The translations under genes and the position numbers were made by a program. Shown here piece by piece: positions 1 to 8,106 of a stretch of 40,004 bases of DNA. The stretch is from Firmicutes bacterium UBA6132 (GTDB taxonomy: Bacteria > Bacillota_A > Clostridia > Tissierellales > Sedimentibacteraceae): assembly GCA_002435835.1 (NCBI GenBank), contig DIVM01000354.1, positions 1 to 40,004 of the forward strand, in the 5' to 3' direction. The notes below the pieces were generated by a model. The model worked only from the letters and a program-made list of their open reading frames with translations. It searched no databases and was not told where the DNA came from. Position 1 is the stretch's first letter, and every line of letters starts with the position of its first letter.

Positions 1-804
1 ATATACTATAATTGGTAAAGAAACTGTTATACCTTGATTACCACTACCTGAATTTATTACTACAGGAAGTTCACAACCACTCATGCGAGCATCAGAACCT
101 GCAGCAGCATACGCTTTTGCTAATTCATTAATATCATTGGATTGATTAGCAAAAATAGTTTTACCAACTTTAACGCCATAGTCATTTGCTAAACCTTCTT
201 TAGCGATATTTAAGTTATATTCTATTTGTCTATCCAATAAATATTTAACTTCTTCAATATTAACCTTATTTGCATAATTATATATACTTTCAAAATTAAT
301 TATTACATTCTCTTCTTCTAACTCATTTGATTCATCTTTCTTATAAATTATTACATTATTTTTTAAAATCTCGACAATATTAAGATGCCCATCTTTTAAA
401 GTTACAGAAGCGCTATCTTCTTCATAAAAACTTTCTATTTTAATATATAAATTTTCAACATTTGGAACTAATTTAACTTTACAAATACTATCCTCGGTAA
501 GTTTTTTCGCTTCTAAAACTTTACTTTTATCAATACCTGTTAATACTTCAAGTTGTTTATTTGAATCACCAGCTATAGCTCCAAGTACTACACTAATCTC
601 TATTCCCTTTAATCCACCAGTGCCTGGTACTACAACACTTTTAGCATTTTTAATAATATTACCACTACAACTGCAAATTATTTTTGTAGGTATATGACTT
701 AATACCTGAGTTGCTTTAGCAGCAGCAAATGCTAAAGCTATTGGTTCTGTGCATCCAAATGCAGGTATTAATTCTTCGATTAAAATTTTAGTATAGTCAT
801 TCAT
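1..804 (-). CDS. cyuA: L-cysteine desulfidase / serine dehydratase-like protein (CyuA/UPF0597), 3' end outside window
   Basis: The first 268 codons are visible; the gene runs off the left edge. The N-terminus carries EELIPAFGCTEP (about residues 10-21, Cys18), and near the visible end there is GSDARMSGCELPVV followed by a Gly/Ser-rich NSGSGNQG stretch. These are hallmarks of the CyuA/YhaM (UPF0597) family, which is related to the alpha chain of iron-sulfur L-serine dehydratases. Characterised members split L-cysteine into pyruvate, ammonia and sulfide using a [4Fe-4S] cluster. The start at 804 is chosen because AGGAGA lies 7 bases upstream. It is the last visible gene of the minus-strand run uroD-tctCBA-uroD-cyuA, 79 bases after the preceding gene, so it probably acts on a product of that pathway. 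The substrate could be cysteine, a related thiol amino acid or serine; the sequence alone does not decide. Confidence 0.85.
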   Translation of the reverse strand, partial: MNDYTKILIEELIPAFGCTEPIALAFAAAKATQVLSHIPTKIICSCSGNIIKNAKSVVVPGTGGLKGIEISVVLGAIAGDSNKQLEVLTGIDKSKVLEAKKLTEDSICKVKLVPNVENLYIKIESFYEEDSASVTLKDGHLNIVEILKNNVIIYKKDESNELEEENVIINFESIYNYANKVNIEEVKYLLDRQIEYNLNIAKEGLANDYGVKVGKTIFANQSNDINELAKAYAAAGSDARMSGCELPVVINSGSGNQGITVSLPIIVY

Positions 805-883
805 TCTTAATCTCCTATTTTATATTATTAGCTAATATTTATATAATTTATTTTACATAAACTAATAATTTAAAAATTTATAT

Positions 884-1924
884 TTATGCCCCTTCTGATG
901 CTAAACTTTCTTTACAATCAGAAGTATTTAAATTAGATAAACTTTCCACTGCTAATCGTGCTGCATAAAAATTTACTTCCGGTGTTTCAAGTTCTGCAAC
1001 ACATCCTGGTGTAATCATAAGGCCTGTTAGCCCAGCTTCTAAAGCTCCTTCTCTAATATGGTCATAAATTTCTTCTGCATTAACTTTTGATAAAAACTTC
1101 TCATTAATTCCACCTAAAAAACACTTATCAGAAATTTTTCTTGCTTCATACATATTAGGACTTGCCCATCTGTCATGCCAGTTAATGCAATTACATGGAT
1201 ATTGTGCAATTTTTTCAAACATCGTATTATCACCATGAATATGTACTATATTAAAATAAGTTATATCCTTATATGCATTTATAACTTCAAGGTCATATTT
1301 AACACCAAATTCATCATATTCAGACACAGTGAGCCATTCTTTGTTCGCACACTGTGTTGCAAAGAAAAATCCAGCTACTCCAGCTTCAATATTTAGTTTA
1401 ACAAAATCAATAGTAGTTTCTGTTATTGCTTGTAAAGCTTGGTGAACATATTCAGGATTTGTTCTTAAATCTTCGAAAATACGAGGTCCAGCTAATTTTT
1501 TAGCAGTAGTAAGAGGGCTAAATATGGTTTGAACATATGGTATATCTTCACCTTTAAGTTGCTTTTGAATTTGCCGTGCCAACATTAACTGTTTTCCGTG
1601 GGAACCAAAACATCCAGGTAATGGTTCAATTTCTTTCCACTGATTTACATTGTCAATTGCAAATTTCCTTTCTACTGCAGGTTGAGTTTTAGTACAATAA
1701 AAGTCCACACTTAATCCAAAATCCTGTGCACCATAATTTCCAAAAGGCATCATTTTAATAAAATCTAAATCATAACTATGCGCTTGTTTAATTTGCAACT
1801 CAGCAAGTTGCACTGGGTCTTGATCAACATGTGGCAAATGATACCATATGCTAAATGGAACTCTGTCCACTTCCTGCTTATTTATTGCAGCTATTACACG
1901 TTCTTTTTTAGTCATCATATTCAT
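884..1924 (-). CDS. uroporphyrinogen decarboxylase-superfamily protein (methyltransferase-like), copy 1
   Basis: This 346-residue soluble protein is of the UroD/MtaA superfamily (TIM barrel). It is not expected to be the heme enzyme: it sits in a transport operon and has a paralogue 3 kb away. Two motifs stand out: HIHG (His228, His230) and TPGC (Cys308). In cobalamin:coenzyme M methyltransferases such as MtaA the zinc site is His-x-Cys plus a C-terminal Cys; here the middle ligand would be His. INWHDR (247-252) is shared with the paralogue. The start at 1924 has AAGGAG 6 bases upstream; the gene begins 10 bases after tctA ends, so translation is probably coupled. Methyl transfer to or from a corrinoid or thiol is inferred from the family; no corrinoid protein is visible in the window. 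Confidence 0.8.
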   Translation of the reverse strand: MNMMTKKERVIAAINKQEVDRVPFSIWYHLPHVDQDPVQLAELQIKQAHSYDLDFIKMMPFGNYGAQDFGLSVDFYCTKTQPAVERKFAIDNVNQWKEIEPLPGCFGSHGKQLMLARQIQKQLKGEDIPYVQTIFSPLTTAKKLAGPRIFEDLRTNPEYVHQALQAITETTIDFVKLNIEAGVAGFFFATQCANKEWLTVSEYDEFGVKYDLEVINAYKDITYFNIVHIHGDNTMFEKIAQYPCNCINWHDRWASPNMYEARKISDKCFLGGINEKFLSKVNAEEIYDHIREGALEAGLTGLMITPGCVAELETPEVNFYAARLAVESLSNLNTSDCKESLASEGA

Positions 1925-1934
1925 ATTAAACTCC

Positions 1935-3437
1935 TTAAATATTTGTATTATTATATTTTTTACTAAAAAAACGCTTTATATCTCCCCAGAAAGGCCATAA
2001 TAGCAGAAATATGTCAATTAACAGCAATGATAATGCCAAAGGATTGAACATAACAGATGTAATGTCACCTCCTGTAATCTGAAGAGTTCTTCTAAATGCT
2101 AATTCAGAGCTTCTTCCAAGTACGAAAGTAAGAACAAATGGTGCTAATGGAAATTGTGCTCTTAACATGTAAAAACCGATTAATCCAAATATTATAACCA
2201 GTACAGTATCAAAGAAAAGATTTCTATAAGTGAATGCACCTAATATGCAAAGTGATCCAATTATAGGAATTAAAACACTTAGAGGTACTTTTGTTATTTT
2301 CGAGTAAATAGGAGCACCAAACAATCCAATCAATAAAATAGAAAATGTGGCCATAATCAATCCAAAGAACATTCCAAAAGCAATCTCAGGGGTTCTTGAA
2401 AACAATTGAGACCCCGGAGCAAGTCCGTGTACCATAAGCGCTCCAAGAAATAAAGCAGAAGTTCCGTTGCCTGGAATTCCTAAAGTTAAAAGAGGTATTA
2501 AAGCACCTGTTATTTCAGCATTATTTGCAGCAGATACACATGCCAAACCCTGTGGATTTCCTTTACCAAATGTTTCAGGATGTTCATCTGCTTTTTTAGC
2601 CATATTATAACTTATGCCAGCCGCAGCAGTTGTTGCAGCACCAGGAACAATTCCAATAATAGTTCCTACTATGGATGACCTGATATTATTCATAAGCATT
2701 GATTTGTGTTCCTTTAAAGAAAGAAATGGACTTCCTTTTACGGCAGAATCCGTAATAACTATTGACTTAGAATGAGATGCAGCTAAATCAAGCATTTGTG
2801 AAATTGCAAACAGACCTAATACAACTGGAAGAAGTGGCAGCGAATCAAATATTGGCTTTATACCAAAATTCAAACGGCTTATACCTGTCATTCCATCCAT
2901 TCCTACTAAAGCACATAAAAAGCCTAAAGCAGCACTTGTAAGACCTTTCAATACACCTTCCTTAACCATTCCAAGTATTACAACCATACCCATCATTGTT
3001 ACCAAAAACAATTCCCATGGGCCAAATTTTACTGCCATTTTAGCAATAATTGGAGCTGTGAACACTAAGCATAGAGATCCCACAATTCCTCCAAAGAAGG
3101 CACTGAATGTTGTGACTCCAATGGCCTTTAACCCCTGTCCGTTTTTCGTCATAGGATAACCATCAATTGTCATAAACACAGAATCCGAAGTTCCAGGTGT
3201 ATTAACCAGTACAGCAGTAATATTACCTCCATATGCGCCTGTAACATAAATGGCACCCAAAGCAATAAGAGCTGTTGTGGGTTCCAGATTAAATGTCAAA
3301 GGGATAAATATTGCAAGTCCTGTATCAGCTGACATTCCAGGCAATGCGCCAAGAATGGCACCAATAATGCATCCAATAGCTAACCAAAGCATATTTTCTA
3401 AAGTTATTGCTTGTAAAGCATATTGAAAAAATTCCAT
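1935..3437 (-). CDS. tctA: tripartite tricarboxylate transporter permease, large subunit TctA
   Basis: This 500-residue, very hydrophobic protein has about 11-12 membrane spans and is the large permease of the tripartite tricarboxylate transporter (TTT) family. Family features are ALPGMSADTG near residue 32, the GGNITAVLVNTPGTSD stretch, DGYPM near 105, and a second Gly-rich repeat, LGIPGNGTSALFLGALMVHG, in the middle. TTT systems import carboxylates using an ion gradient and a periplasmic or lipoprotein binding protein. The longest frame would begin at a TTG three codons earlier, but that codon directly abuts AAGGAG; the ATG at 3437 has a 9-base spacer and is preferred. It follows tctB by about 50 bases and is followed by the uroD-like gene after 10 bases. 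The substrate is unknown. Confidence 0.92.
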   Translation of the reverse strand: MEFFQYALQAITLENMLWLAIGCIIGAILGALPGMSADTGLAIFIPLTFNLEPTTALIALGAIYVTGAYGGNITAVLVNTPGTSDSVFMTIDGYPMTKNGQGLKAIGVTTFSAFFGGIVGSLCLVFTAPIIAKMAVKFGPWELFLVTMMGMVVILGMVKEGVLKGLTSAALGFLCALVGMDGMTGISRLNFGIKPIFDSLPLLPVVLGLFAISQMLDLAASHSKSIVITDSAVKGSPFLSLKEHKSMLMNNIRSSIVGTIIGIVPGAATTAAAGISYNMAKKADEHPETFGKGNPQGLACVSAANNAEITGALIPLLTLGIPGNGTSALFLGALMVHGLAPGSQLFSRTPEIAFGMFFGLIMATFSILLIGLFGAPIYSKITKVPLSVLIPIIGSLCILGAFTYRNLFFDTVLVIIFGLIGFYMLRAQFPLAPFVLTFVLGRSSELAFRRTLQITGGDITSVMFNPLALSLLLIDIFLLLWPFWGDIKRFFSKKYNNTNI

Positions 3438-3486
3438 AATTTTCAACTCCTTAAATAGAAAGTTTTAGCATGAAAACCTCGCAAAA

Positions 3487-3945
3487 CTAACTTAAAAATC
3501 TACCCATCGGTATTTCCATGCCAAGAAGCAAGTCAAAAAACAAATAAACTGCTAAAGTGAAAAGTACTGAAACTATTATCATCAATTTCTTGTTTTTCTG
3601 TCCCAGTGACATCATAGTTACATAAAGGTATATGGGCGTAGCTATATAAAAACTTGCAATTTCTATTGCTACTACGTACAAAAGAAGCATTCCGAACATT
3701 TTTAGCGATACACTCATACCACTAAAGTCAACGTTTTCACCATTCTTCTTAAAATTAAATCGAGTTTTCAAAACAAGTATTGTTGCAATTATTATCGAAA
3801 CAATACAAATTACAATTGGAAACATTCTCGATGTGGAATCCTTAATTTTAAGAGTATTGATTAAGAATGCAATTGAAATAAAATAAATAAAAGCTGCTGA
3901 TAAATAATTACTATTAAACACATCTTTATTAGACTTATTTTCCAT
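3487..3945 (-). CDS. tctB: tripartite tricarboxylate transporter small subunit TctB
   Basis: This 152-residue protein has four predicted membrane segments (about residues 15-32, 42-60, 78-107 and 122-142). This is the size and topology of TctB, the poorly conserved small membrane subunit of TTT importers. The call rests mainly on its position between the binding protein and TctA. The start at 3945 has a full GGAGGTGAT site upstream. It is separated from tctC by an 88-base gap that holds a strong hairpin, which may set the ratio of binding protein to permease. Confidence 0.85.
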   Translation of the reverse strand: MENKSNKDVFNSNYLSAAFIYFISIAFLINTLKIKDSTSRMFPIVICIVSIIIATILVLKTRFNFKKNGENVDFSGMSVSLKMFGMLLLYVVAIEIASFYIATPIYLYVTMMSLGQKNKKLMIIVSVLFTLAVYLFFDLLLGMEIPMGRFLS

Positions 3946-3978
3946 TTGAGAATCACCTCCGCATATACTAATTATGAT

Positions 3979-4001
3979 TCAAGGAGCATATAGCTCCTTG
4001 A
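3979..4001 (-). other. intercistronic hairpin between tctC and tctB
   Basis: A perfect 9-bp inverted repeat (TCAAGGAGC, loop ATATA, GCTCCTTGA) lies just after tctC in the transcribed direction. No clear U-run follows, so it is unlikely to be a full terminator. By analogy with other binding-protein-dependent transporters, it may protect the tctC part of the message or cause partial attenuation. That role is inferred. Confidence 0.6.
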
Positions 4002-4033
4002 TCAAATTTAATCTTAATTTTTTTTAAATCTTG

Positions 4034-5101
4034 TTAGTTCCAAGGAGATTCTTCCCACAATTTAGCATATCCTTCTGAAATAGTAGTAAATTTCTCCTTA
4101 ACTTCTGTCCCTGTCATAGTATCAATCGGAAGTTTCATTTCGGCAGCTTTAGCTTGAACTTCAGGATCATTTGCAGCAGCTATGAAACATTCTTCAAGAT
4201 ATTTTCTGATAGGCTCAGGTGTACCTTTAGGACATGCAACGCTTCTCATGTTAACCTGTGTAACATCATATCCTGCTTCCTTATAAGTAGGTATTTCAGG
4301 AAGGAATACTGAACGCTCTGTATTACCTGTAGCAAGGACACGAATTGAATTATCTTCAAGGAATGTAGTAGCATCTGTTACATTCAAGCAAAAAGCATCA
4401 ACATGTTTTCCAATAATTGCAGCAAATATTGCACCTTCACCATCGAAAGCTACTTCATTAAAATCAACACCTGCAGCTTTTTCTATAAGTTTTAATGTCA
4501 AACCTTCTTGACCTATTACAGAAGTAACACCTACAGTTATTTTGCCTGGATTTTGTTTTGCTGCTTCAACAAGTTCTTGCAATGTTTTGTAAGGTGAATC
4601 TACAACAACACCTATTGCACCTGGATCTGACATTGTGTTAAATACAAAATCCACTTTATCAACTCCATACGATACTTCTTCAGAAACTGATGAAATCAAC
4701 ATTGCACTTGGTGCAAAACCAAGATTGTAACCGTCCGGCTTAGCTTCAGCCATAGCATTCCAACCGATTCTTCCGCTTGCACCTTCTTTAAAGCTGATTA
4801 CAACACCATGTTTCCAGCCTTGCATTTCCTGAGCCTTATCTGCCACAATTCTTAAATAAGCTTCAAAAGGTGATCCTGCACCGAAAGCATAAATAAAGTT
4901 AATTTCATCTTTTGGATAATCTGCTGGTACACCTTCCGGTCTTTTTACTTTGTTAGGGTCAGTTTGTTCAGTTGTTTTCGCACTTTCAGTTGTTGAAGGC
5001 TTTTGTTCTGTTGTAGAAGTATCTTTACTCACACAGCCTGATAATACTAAACTTAACACTAATAACATAATTAAAATGCATTTACTTTTTTGTTTAAACA
5101 T
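4034..5101 (-). CDS. tctC: TTT transporter substrate-binding lipoprotein TctC
   Basis: This 355-residue protein starts with a lipoprotein signal peptide ending in the lipobox LSGC (Cys23). A Ser/Thr/Glu-rich linker follows to about residue 55, then a Bug/TctC-type binding domain to the C-terminus. Family cues are the GRIGWNAMAEAKPDGYNLG region and the late segment with TYKEAGYD and ACPKGTPEPIRKYLEE, typical of TctC receptors. It would sit on the outer face of the membrane and hand a carboxylate to TctAB. The start at 5101 has GAGGAGG upstream. The gene follows the second uroD-like gene after 88 bases. Bug-type receptors bind many carboxylates, so the ligand cannot be named. Confidence 0.92.
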   Translation of the reverse strand: MFKQKSKCILIMLLVLSLVLSGCVSKDTSTTEQKPSTTESAKTTEQTDPNKVKRPEGVPADYPKDEINFIYAFGAGSPFEAYLRIVADKAQEMQGWKHGVVISFKEGASGRIGWNAMAEAKPDGYNLGFAPSAMLISSVSEEVSYGVDKVDFVFNTMSDPGAIGVVVDSPYKTLQELVEAAKQNPGKITVGVTSVIGQEGLTLKLIEKAAGVDFNEVAFDGEGAIFAAIIGKHVDAFCLNVTDATTFLEDNSIRVLATGNTERSVFLPEIPTYKEAGYDVTQVNMRSVACPKGTPEPIRKYLEECFIAAANDPEVQAKAAEMKLPIDTMTGTEVKEKFTTISEGYAKLWEESPWN

Positions 5102-5189
5102 TTTACTTCCTCCTCAAATAATAGTTAACTTTTAATCTCAGCCTTACATAAATCTTTATATATACATACCACTAAGATATAATATATTT

Positions 5190-6203
5190 TTATTTATTCA
5201 TTCGATTTGAATTAAGAAGTTGGTTTACTAATTCAAGCCTATCTTCATTAACATTAAGTGGTACACAACATCCTGGTCCAAGAATTAACCTTTTATCTTC
5301 TACTTGATTTAAAGCATCTTCTATATGTTTCATGAGTTCATCTTCATTTGCTTCATTTAATATTTTAAATTCATCAATACCACCAATTAATATTTTATTG
5401 CTTTTTTTTCTTCCATCTTTTAATGATATATCTACTAACCTATCATGCCAATTTATAGCTTGCACTGGATATTTCTCGAATAATTCAAACATTGGGTCTT
5501 TTCCATGCATATGCATAATATTGAACCACATTTTATCTTTAACTACATCTAATATCTGCATGTCATAGGGTAGTCCAAATTCTTCATATTCTTGTTCACT
5601 CATCTTGTCATAACTTCCTAATTGGCTGGCAAAAAATATTCCATCTGCACCAATTTTGACTAATTCCTTAACAAAATCAATTGTAGTTTCTAAAATTACA
5701 TCTAAACCCTTTTTAAATATTTCAGGATCTTGCCTCATGTCATCAAGCATTCTATCACCACTCATTTTCATGGCAGTTGTTAATGGGTTAAATACAGTCA
5801 CTACTACTGGTGCATCTTTTTTAAATTTTGTTACAACTTCTTTTGCTGTAAGTATTGCATCAGCCATTGCTCCTTGTTCCATGGATAGAGTTTTTAAGTT
5901 TTTCCAATCTTCTAAATTTTTAATAGAATATTCTGATACACTTCCAACATTTGAACAAGTATTTGGCCAATTACTATCCCTTTCAGGCCATTTTATTTTT
6001 GAGCCAAAATCTTGAATTGAATATAACCCTTGATAAGTTACTTTTACAAAATCCCAATTAAACCTTTCTTGAAACTGAATTATTTTTTTTACTAAATCCT
6101 TAGGATTTTCATCATATGGTGGAAAGTGCTTCCACAAGTTTATTGCAGGCTTATCAAGAGCTTTACCCTCTAATAAATATTCAATTCTTTCTTTAGGTTT
6201 CAT
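5190..6203 (-). CDS. uroporphyrinogen decarboxylase-superfamily protein (methyltransferase-like), copy 2
   Basis: This 337-residue paralogue of the protein at 884-1924 is the first gene of the operon. The same landmarks are present: HMHG (His231, His233), INWHDR (249-254) and GPGCC (Cys312, Cys313). The two proteins also share TVFNPLTTAMK/TIFSPLTTAKK and LETTIDFVK/TETTIDFVK segments. Both are UroD-superfamily TIM barrels, but the substantial divergence suggests different partners or steps, not a recent duplication. The start at 6203 follows GAGGAGG. The 285 bases upstream are AT-rich; I found no convincing promoter there. By family analogy it could demethylate a substrate or shuttle methyl groups. 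Confidence 0.8.
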   Translation of the reverse strand: MKPKERIEYLLEGKALDKPAINLWKHFPPYDENPKDLVKKIIQFQERFNWDFVKVTYQGLYSIQDFGSKIKWPERDSNWPNTCSNVGSVSEYSIKNLEDWKNLKTLSMEQGAMADAILTAKEVVTKFKKDAPVVVTVFNPLTTAMKMSGDRMLDDMRQDPEIFKKGLDVILETTIDFVKELVKIGADGIFFASQLGSYDKMSEQEYEEFGLPYDMQILDVVKDKMWFNIMHMHGKDPMFELFEKYPVQAINWHDRLVDISLKDGRKKSNKILIGGIDEFKILNEANEDELMKHIEDALNQVEDKRLILGPGCCVPLNVNEDRLELVNQLLNSNRMNK

Positions 6204-6443
6204 ATATAACCTCCTCTTTTATATTAAAATTTGTAAAACTTTCTTTCTAACTTAATTTTTAAGTACACTCCAATGTTTAATATCAATTATGTCAAAATTT
6301 ATAAAAACAAATTGGTATAATAATATAATTATATGAAGTAAAAAATACAAAATACCATAATTAAAATTAATATATAGGGTAAAATATGGAAAAAATAATA
6401 ATTATAAATTAAATCCAACTTTTTGAAATTTGTCGAAATAATA

Positions 6444-6475
6444 CAAGGCTGGAACAATTAAATGCTTCAGCCTTG
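6444..6475 (-). terminator. terminator downstream of the CDF gene
   Basis: CAAGGCTG and CAGCCTTG form an 8-bp stem just after the stop of the cation efflux gene. The plus-strand side is followed by a T-rich run and the minus-strand side by TATTATTT, so it may work in both directions. Confidence 0.65.
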
Positions 6476-6488
6476 TTTATTATAATTT

Positions 6489-7397
6489 TCATTCTATATT
6501 GTATATTCTTAAATTTAAATTTTCATTTTTAAGTTCAAAAGGCTCAATATGAGCAATAACTTGTGCATTTTTATTTACTTTCTCTTTAATAATTTCTTCT
6601 ATATAGTGCACTAACTCATGAGACTTTTTTACACTTAAATTAGGATCAACTAAAATGTGTAGATCTATATGAATATCATTTTTACTTCCCCTACTTCTAA
6701 TTTTATGAACATCTTTAACTTGTTCTATACTCAAAACTATATTTTTTATTTCTTCTGTATCCACAACTGATTTATCTACAAGCACACCAACATTTTCTTT
6801 ATAAACTTCATATGAAGCATGTAAAATAAACATAGAAACAACTAAAGAAGTAATGGGATCAATTACTGATGGCAATCCTAATTTTATTCCTATAAGTGTA
6901 ATCAAAACTCCTAAAGAAACAAATATATCACTTCTTGTATGCATCGAATCAGATATTAATATTTGGCTATTTAATTCTATACCTTTTTTATATTCCGTTA
7001 TAGATACAACTATATTAATGCATAACGTAAAAATCAATATTATTAGGCTATCTATGGATATATTTAACTCAACCGGATTTTTAAACCTATAAATTGCACC
7101 CAAAATTACTTTCACACCTATCATAAACAACATTGCAGCTATAAATAAACCTGAAAGTGTTTCAAACTTATAATGACCATATGGGTGATCATTATCCTTA
7201 GGCTTTGATGCAAATTGTATGCCTATTAATCCTACTATATTTGATGAGCCATCAGTTAAAGAATGTAATCCATCTGCAGATATACTTGCACTTTTAATAA
7301 TTAATCCAATAATTAATTTTGATATAGCCACTACTATATTTGCTATTAATATTATTATTAGAATCTGTTGTACTCTTTTAAAAACACTATTTTCCAT
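6489..7397 (-). CDS. cation diffusion facilitator transporter, probable Ni/Co exporter
   Basis: This 302-residue CDF (cation efflux) protein has about six membrane spans (to about residue 205) and a cytoplasmic C-terminal domain with the VHKIRSRGSKNDIHIDLHI pattern. The transport-site ligands are visible: His45 and Asp49 in ADGLHSLTD, and His153 and Asp157 in SMHTRSD. HPYGHYKFE (71-79) is the usual motif of the loop before TM3. CDF proteins export divalent metals in exchange for protons. The NiCo riboswitch directly upstream points to nickel and/or cobalt as the relevant metal. The start at 7397 follows AAAGGAAG. It appears to be a single-gene unit, closed by a terminator at 6444-6475. Confidence 0.92.
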   Translation of the reverse strand: MENSVFKRVQQILIIILIANIVVAISKLIIGLIIKSASISADGLHSLTDGSSNIVGLIGIQFASKPKDNDHPYGHYKFETLSGLFIAAMLFMIGVKVILGAIYRFKNPVELNISIDSLIILIFTLCINIVVSITEYKKGIELNSQILISDSMHTRSDIFVSLGVLITLIGIKLGLPSVIDPITSLVVSMFILHASYEVYKENVGVLVDKSVVDTEEIKNIVLSIEQVKDVHKIRSRGSKNDIHIDLHILVDPNLSVKKSHELVHYIEEIIKEKVNKNAQVIAHIEPFELKNENLNLRIYNIE

Positions 7398-7423
7398 AAC
7401 AACTTCCTTTCAATTTTTTATAT

Positions 7424-7466
7424 AAAAAAATCCATGGGACTTCGTTTCCGAATTGTCCCATGGATT
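7424..7466 (-). terminator. intrinsic terminator of the NiCo riboswitch
   Basis: In the minus direction, AATCCATGGGAC pairs with GTCCCATGGATT (12 bp), followed by seven T residues, about 30 bases before the CDF start codon. The 5' arm is also the 3' strand of the aptamer's last stem and its GGGACA core. Metal-stabilised aptamer folding would therefore prevent termination. Confidence 0.88.
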
Positions 7467-7538
7467 ATAATTATCCACTGCCTATTAAATAGGCCCAGCC
7501 CCACATACTTAATGTATATCGCCTGCTCAACTTTCGAT
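7449..7538 (-). promoter_or_regulatory. NiCo (czcD) riboswitch aptamer
   Basis: In the minus direction the leader has, in order, GAGCAGGC (plus 7521-7528), a small stem-loop, GGGGCTGGGCC, a short hairpin closing with GGCAG, a third stem GTGGAT/ATCCAT, and GGGACAATT. These match the conserved pieces and order of the NiCo four-way-junction riboswitch (GAGCAGGC ... GGGC ... GGCA ... GGGACAG). AGTTG near the start can pair with CAATT at the end as P1. These RNAs bind Co2+/Ni2+ and turn on CDF exporter genes by antitermination. The gene behind it is indeed a CDF exporter. Confidence 0.87.
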
Positions 7539-7690
7539 ACTACTTTAAAATTATTTTTTATAAATATTTTATTAATTATCTTTATAATTAAATAATTTAC
7601 ATAGTTTTTATAATATTAATATATGTAGTAAACTGTGTTTTGACATAGGTAATTATTACAAAAATAAAAAGTGTTATTATTCATTGCAAA

Positions 7691-7945
7691 CTATTTTAAG
7701 CTTTTTATAACAGCAGGTTCAAATCTATATTTTTGAAGTGCATTTGGATATTTTATTTGATCAACTTCGCTTAAAAACATATTTTTTGGTCGTGCATACA
7801 ACCCACAAGATTCATATAAAGCTTTATAAATAACTAATTCTTCACCAGTTTCTGTATGCTCTGCTATATCCATTAGCAAATATAAGTCACCCTTAAAATG
7901 TCTGAATATTGTTCCTTTTAAAGCATTTAAATCAATATTTTGCAT
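7691..7945 (-). CDS. DUF1653 family protein
   Basis: This small soluble protein of 84 residues has the order typical of DUF1653: [20 protein letters not shown] at 12-31, then [19 protein letters not shown] (35-53) and a C-terminal FxSEVD element ([11 protein letters not shown]). Members are short beta-rich proteins of unknown function, often encoded alone. The start at 7945 has AGGAGA upstream, and a plausible sigma-A promoter lies at 7975-8004. It forms its own transcription unit between the hypED terminator and the Ni/Co exporter. Confidence 0.85.
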   Translation of the reverse strand: MQNIDLNALKGTIFRHFKGDLYLLMDIAEHTETGEELVIYKALYESCGLYARPKNMFLSEVDQIKYPNALQKYRFEPAVIKSLK

Positions 7946-7974
7946 ATACTCTCCTATTACTAAAATTTATTTTA

Positions 7975-8004
7975 ATTATATCATCCTATAGGGTTTTTAT
8001 CCAA
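7975..8004 (-). promoter_or_regulatory. sigma-A type promoter of the DUF1653 gene
   Basis: In the minus direction, TTGGAT (plus 7999-8004), an 18-bp spacer and TATAAT (plus 7975-7980) precede the gene by about 30 bases. Confidence 0.55.
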
Positions 8005-8026
8005 ATTTATATATTTTAGTCATAAT

Positions 8027-8072
8027 AAAAAATGCCCTAAAAGATAGACATTTTATTATCTATCCTTAGGGT
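8027..8072 (-). terminator. terminator of the hypE-hypD operon
   Basis: In the minus direction, ACCCTAAGGATAG pairs with CTATCTTTTAGGG around an AT loop, and TTTTTTATTA follows. It lies about 35 bases after the hypD stop. Confidence 0.85.
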
Positions 8073-8106
8073 AATTTCTAATTTATTGAATTTCGTATTA
8101 ATTTAT

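Noticed and set aside
884..1924. Heme-pathway uroporphyrinogen decarboxylase
   Set aside because: There are two divergent copies in a transport operon, both with HxHG and PGC motifs and no other heme genes nearby. Superfamily membership does not imply that reaction.
2023..2038. A third sigma-54-like match (TGGCAT-N5-TTGCT, minus strand) about 100 bases before the first UroD-like gene
   Set aside because: It lies inside the Leu-rich membrane-coding end of tctA (Leu-Ala-Leu-Ser-Leu-Leu codons give this pattern by chance), and the downstream gene is already coupled to tctA. It is worth only a glance in start-site data.
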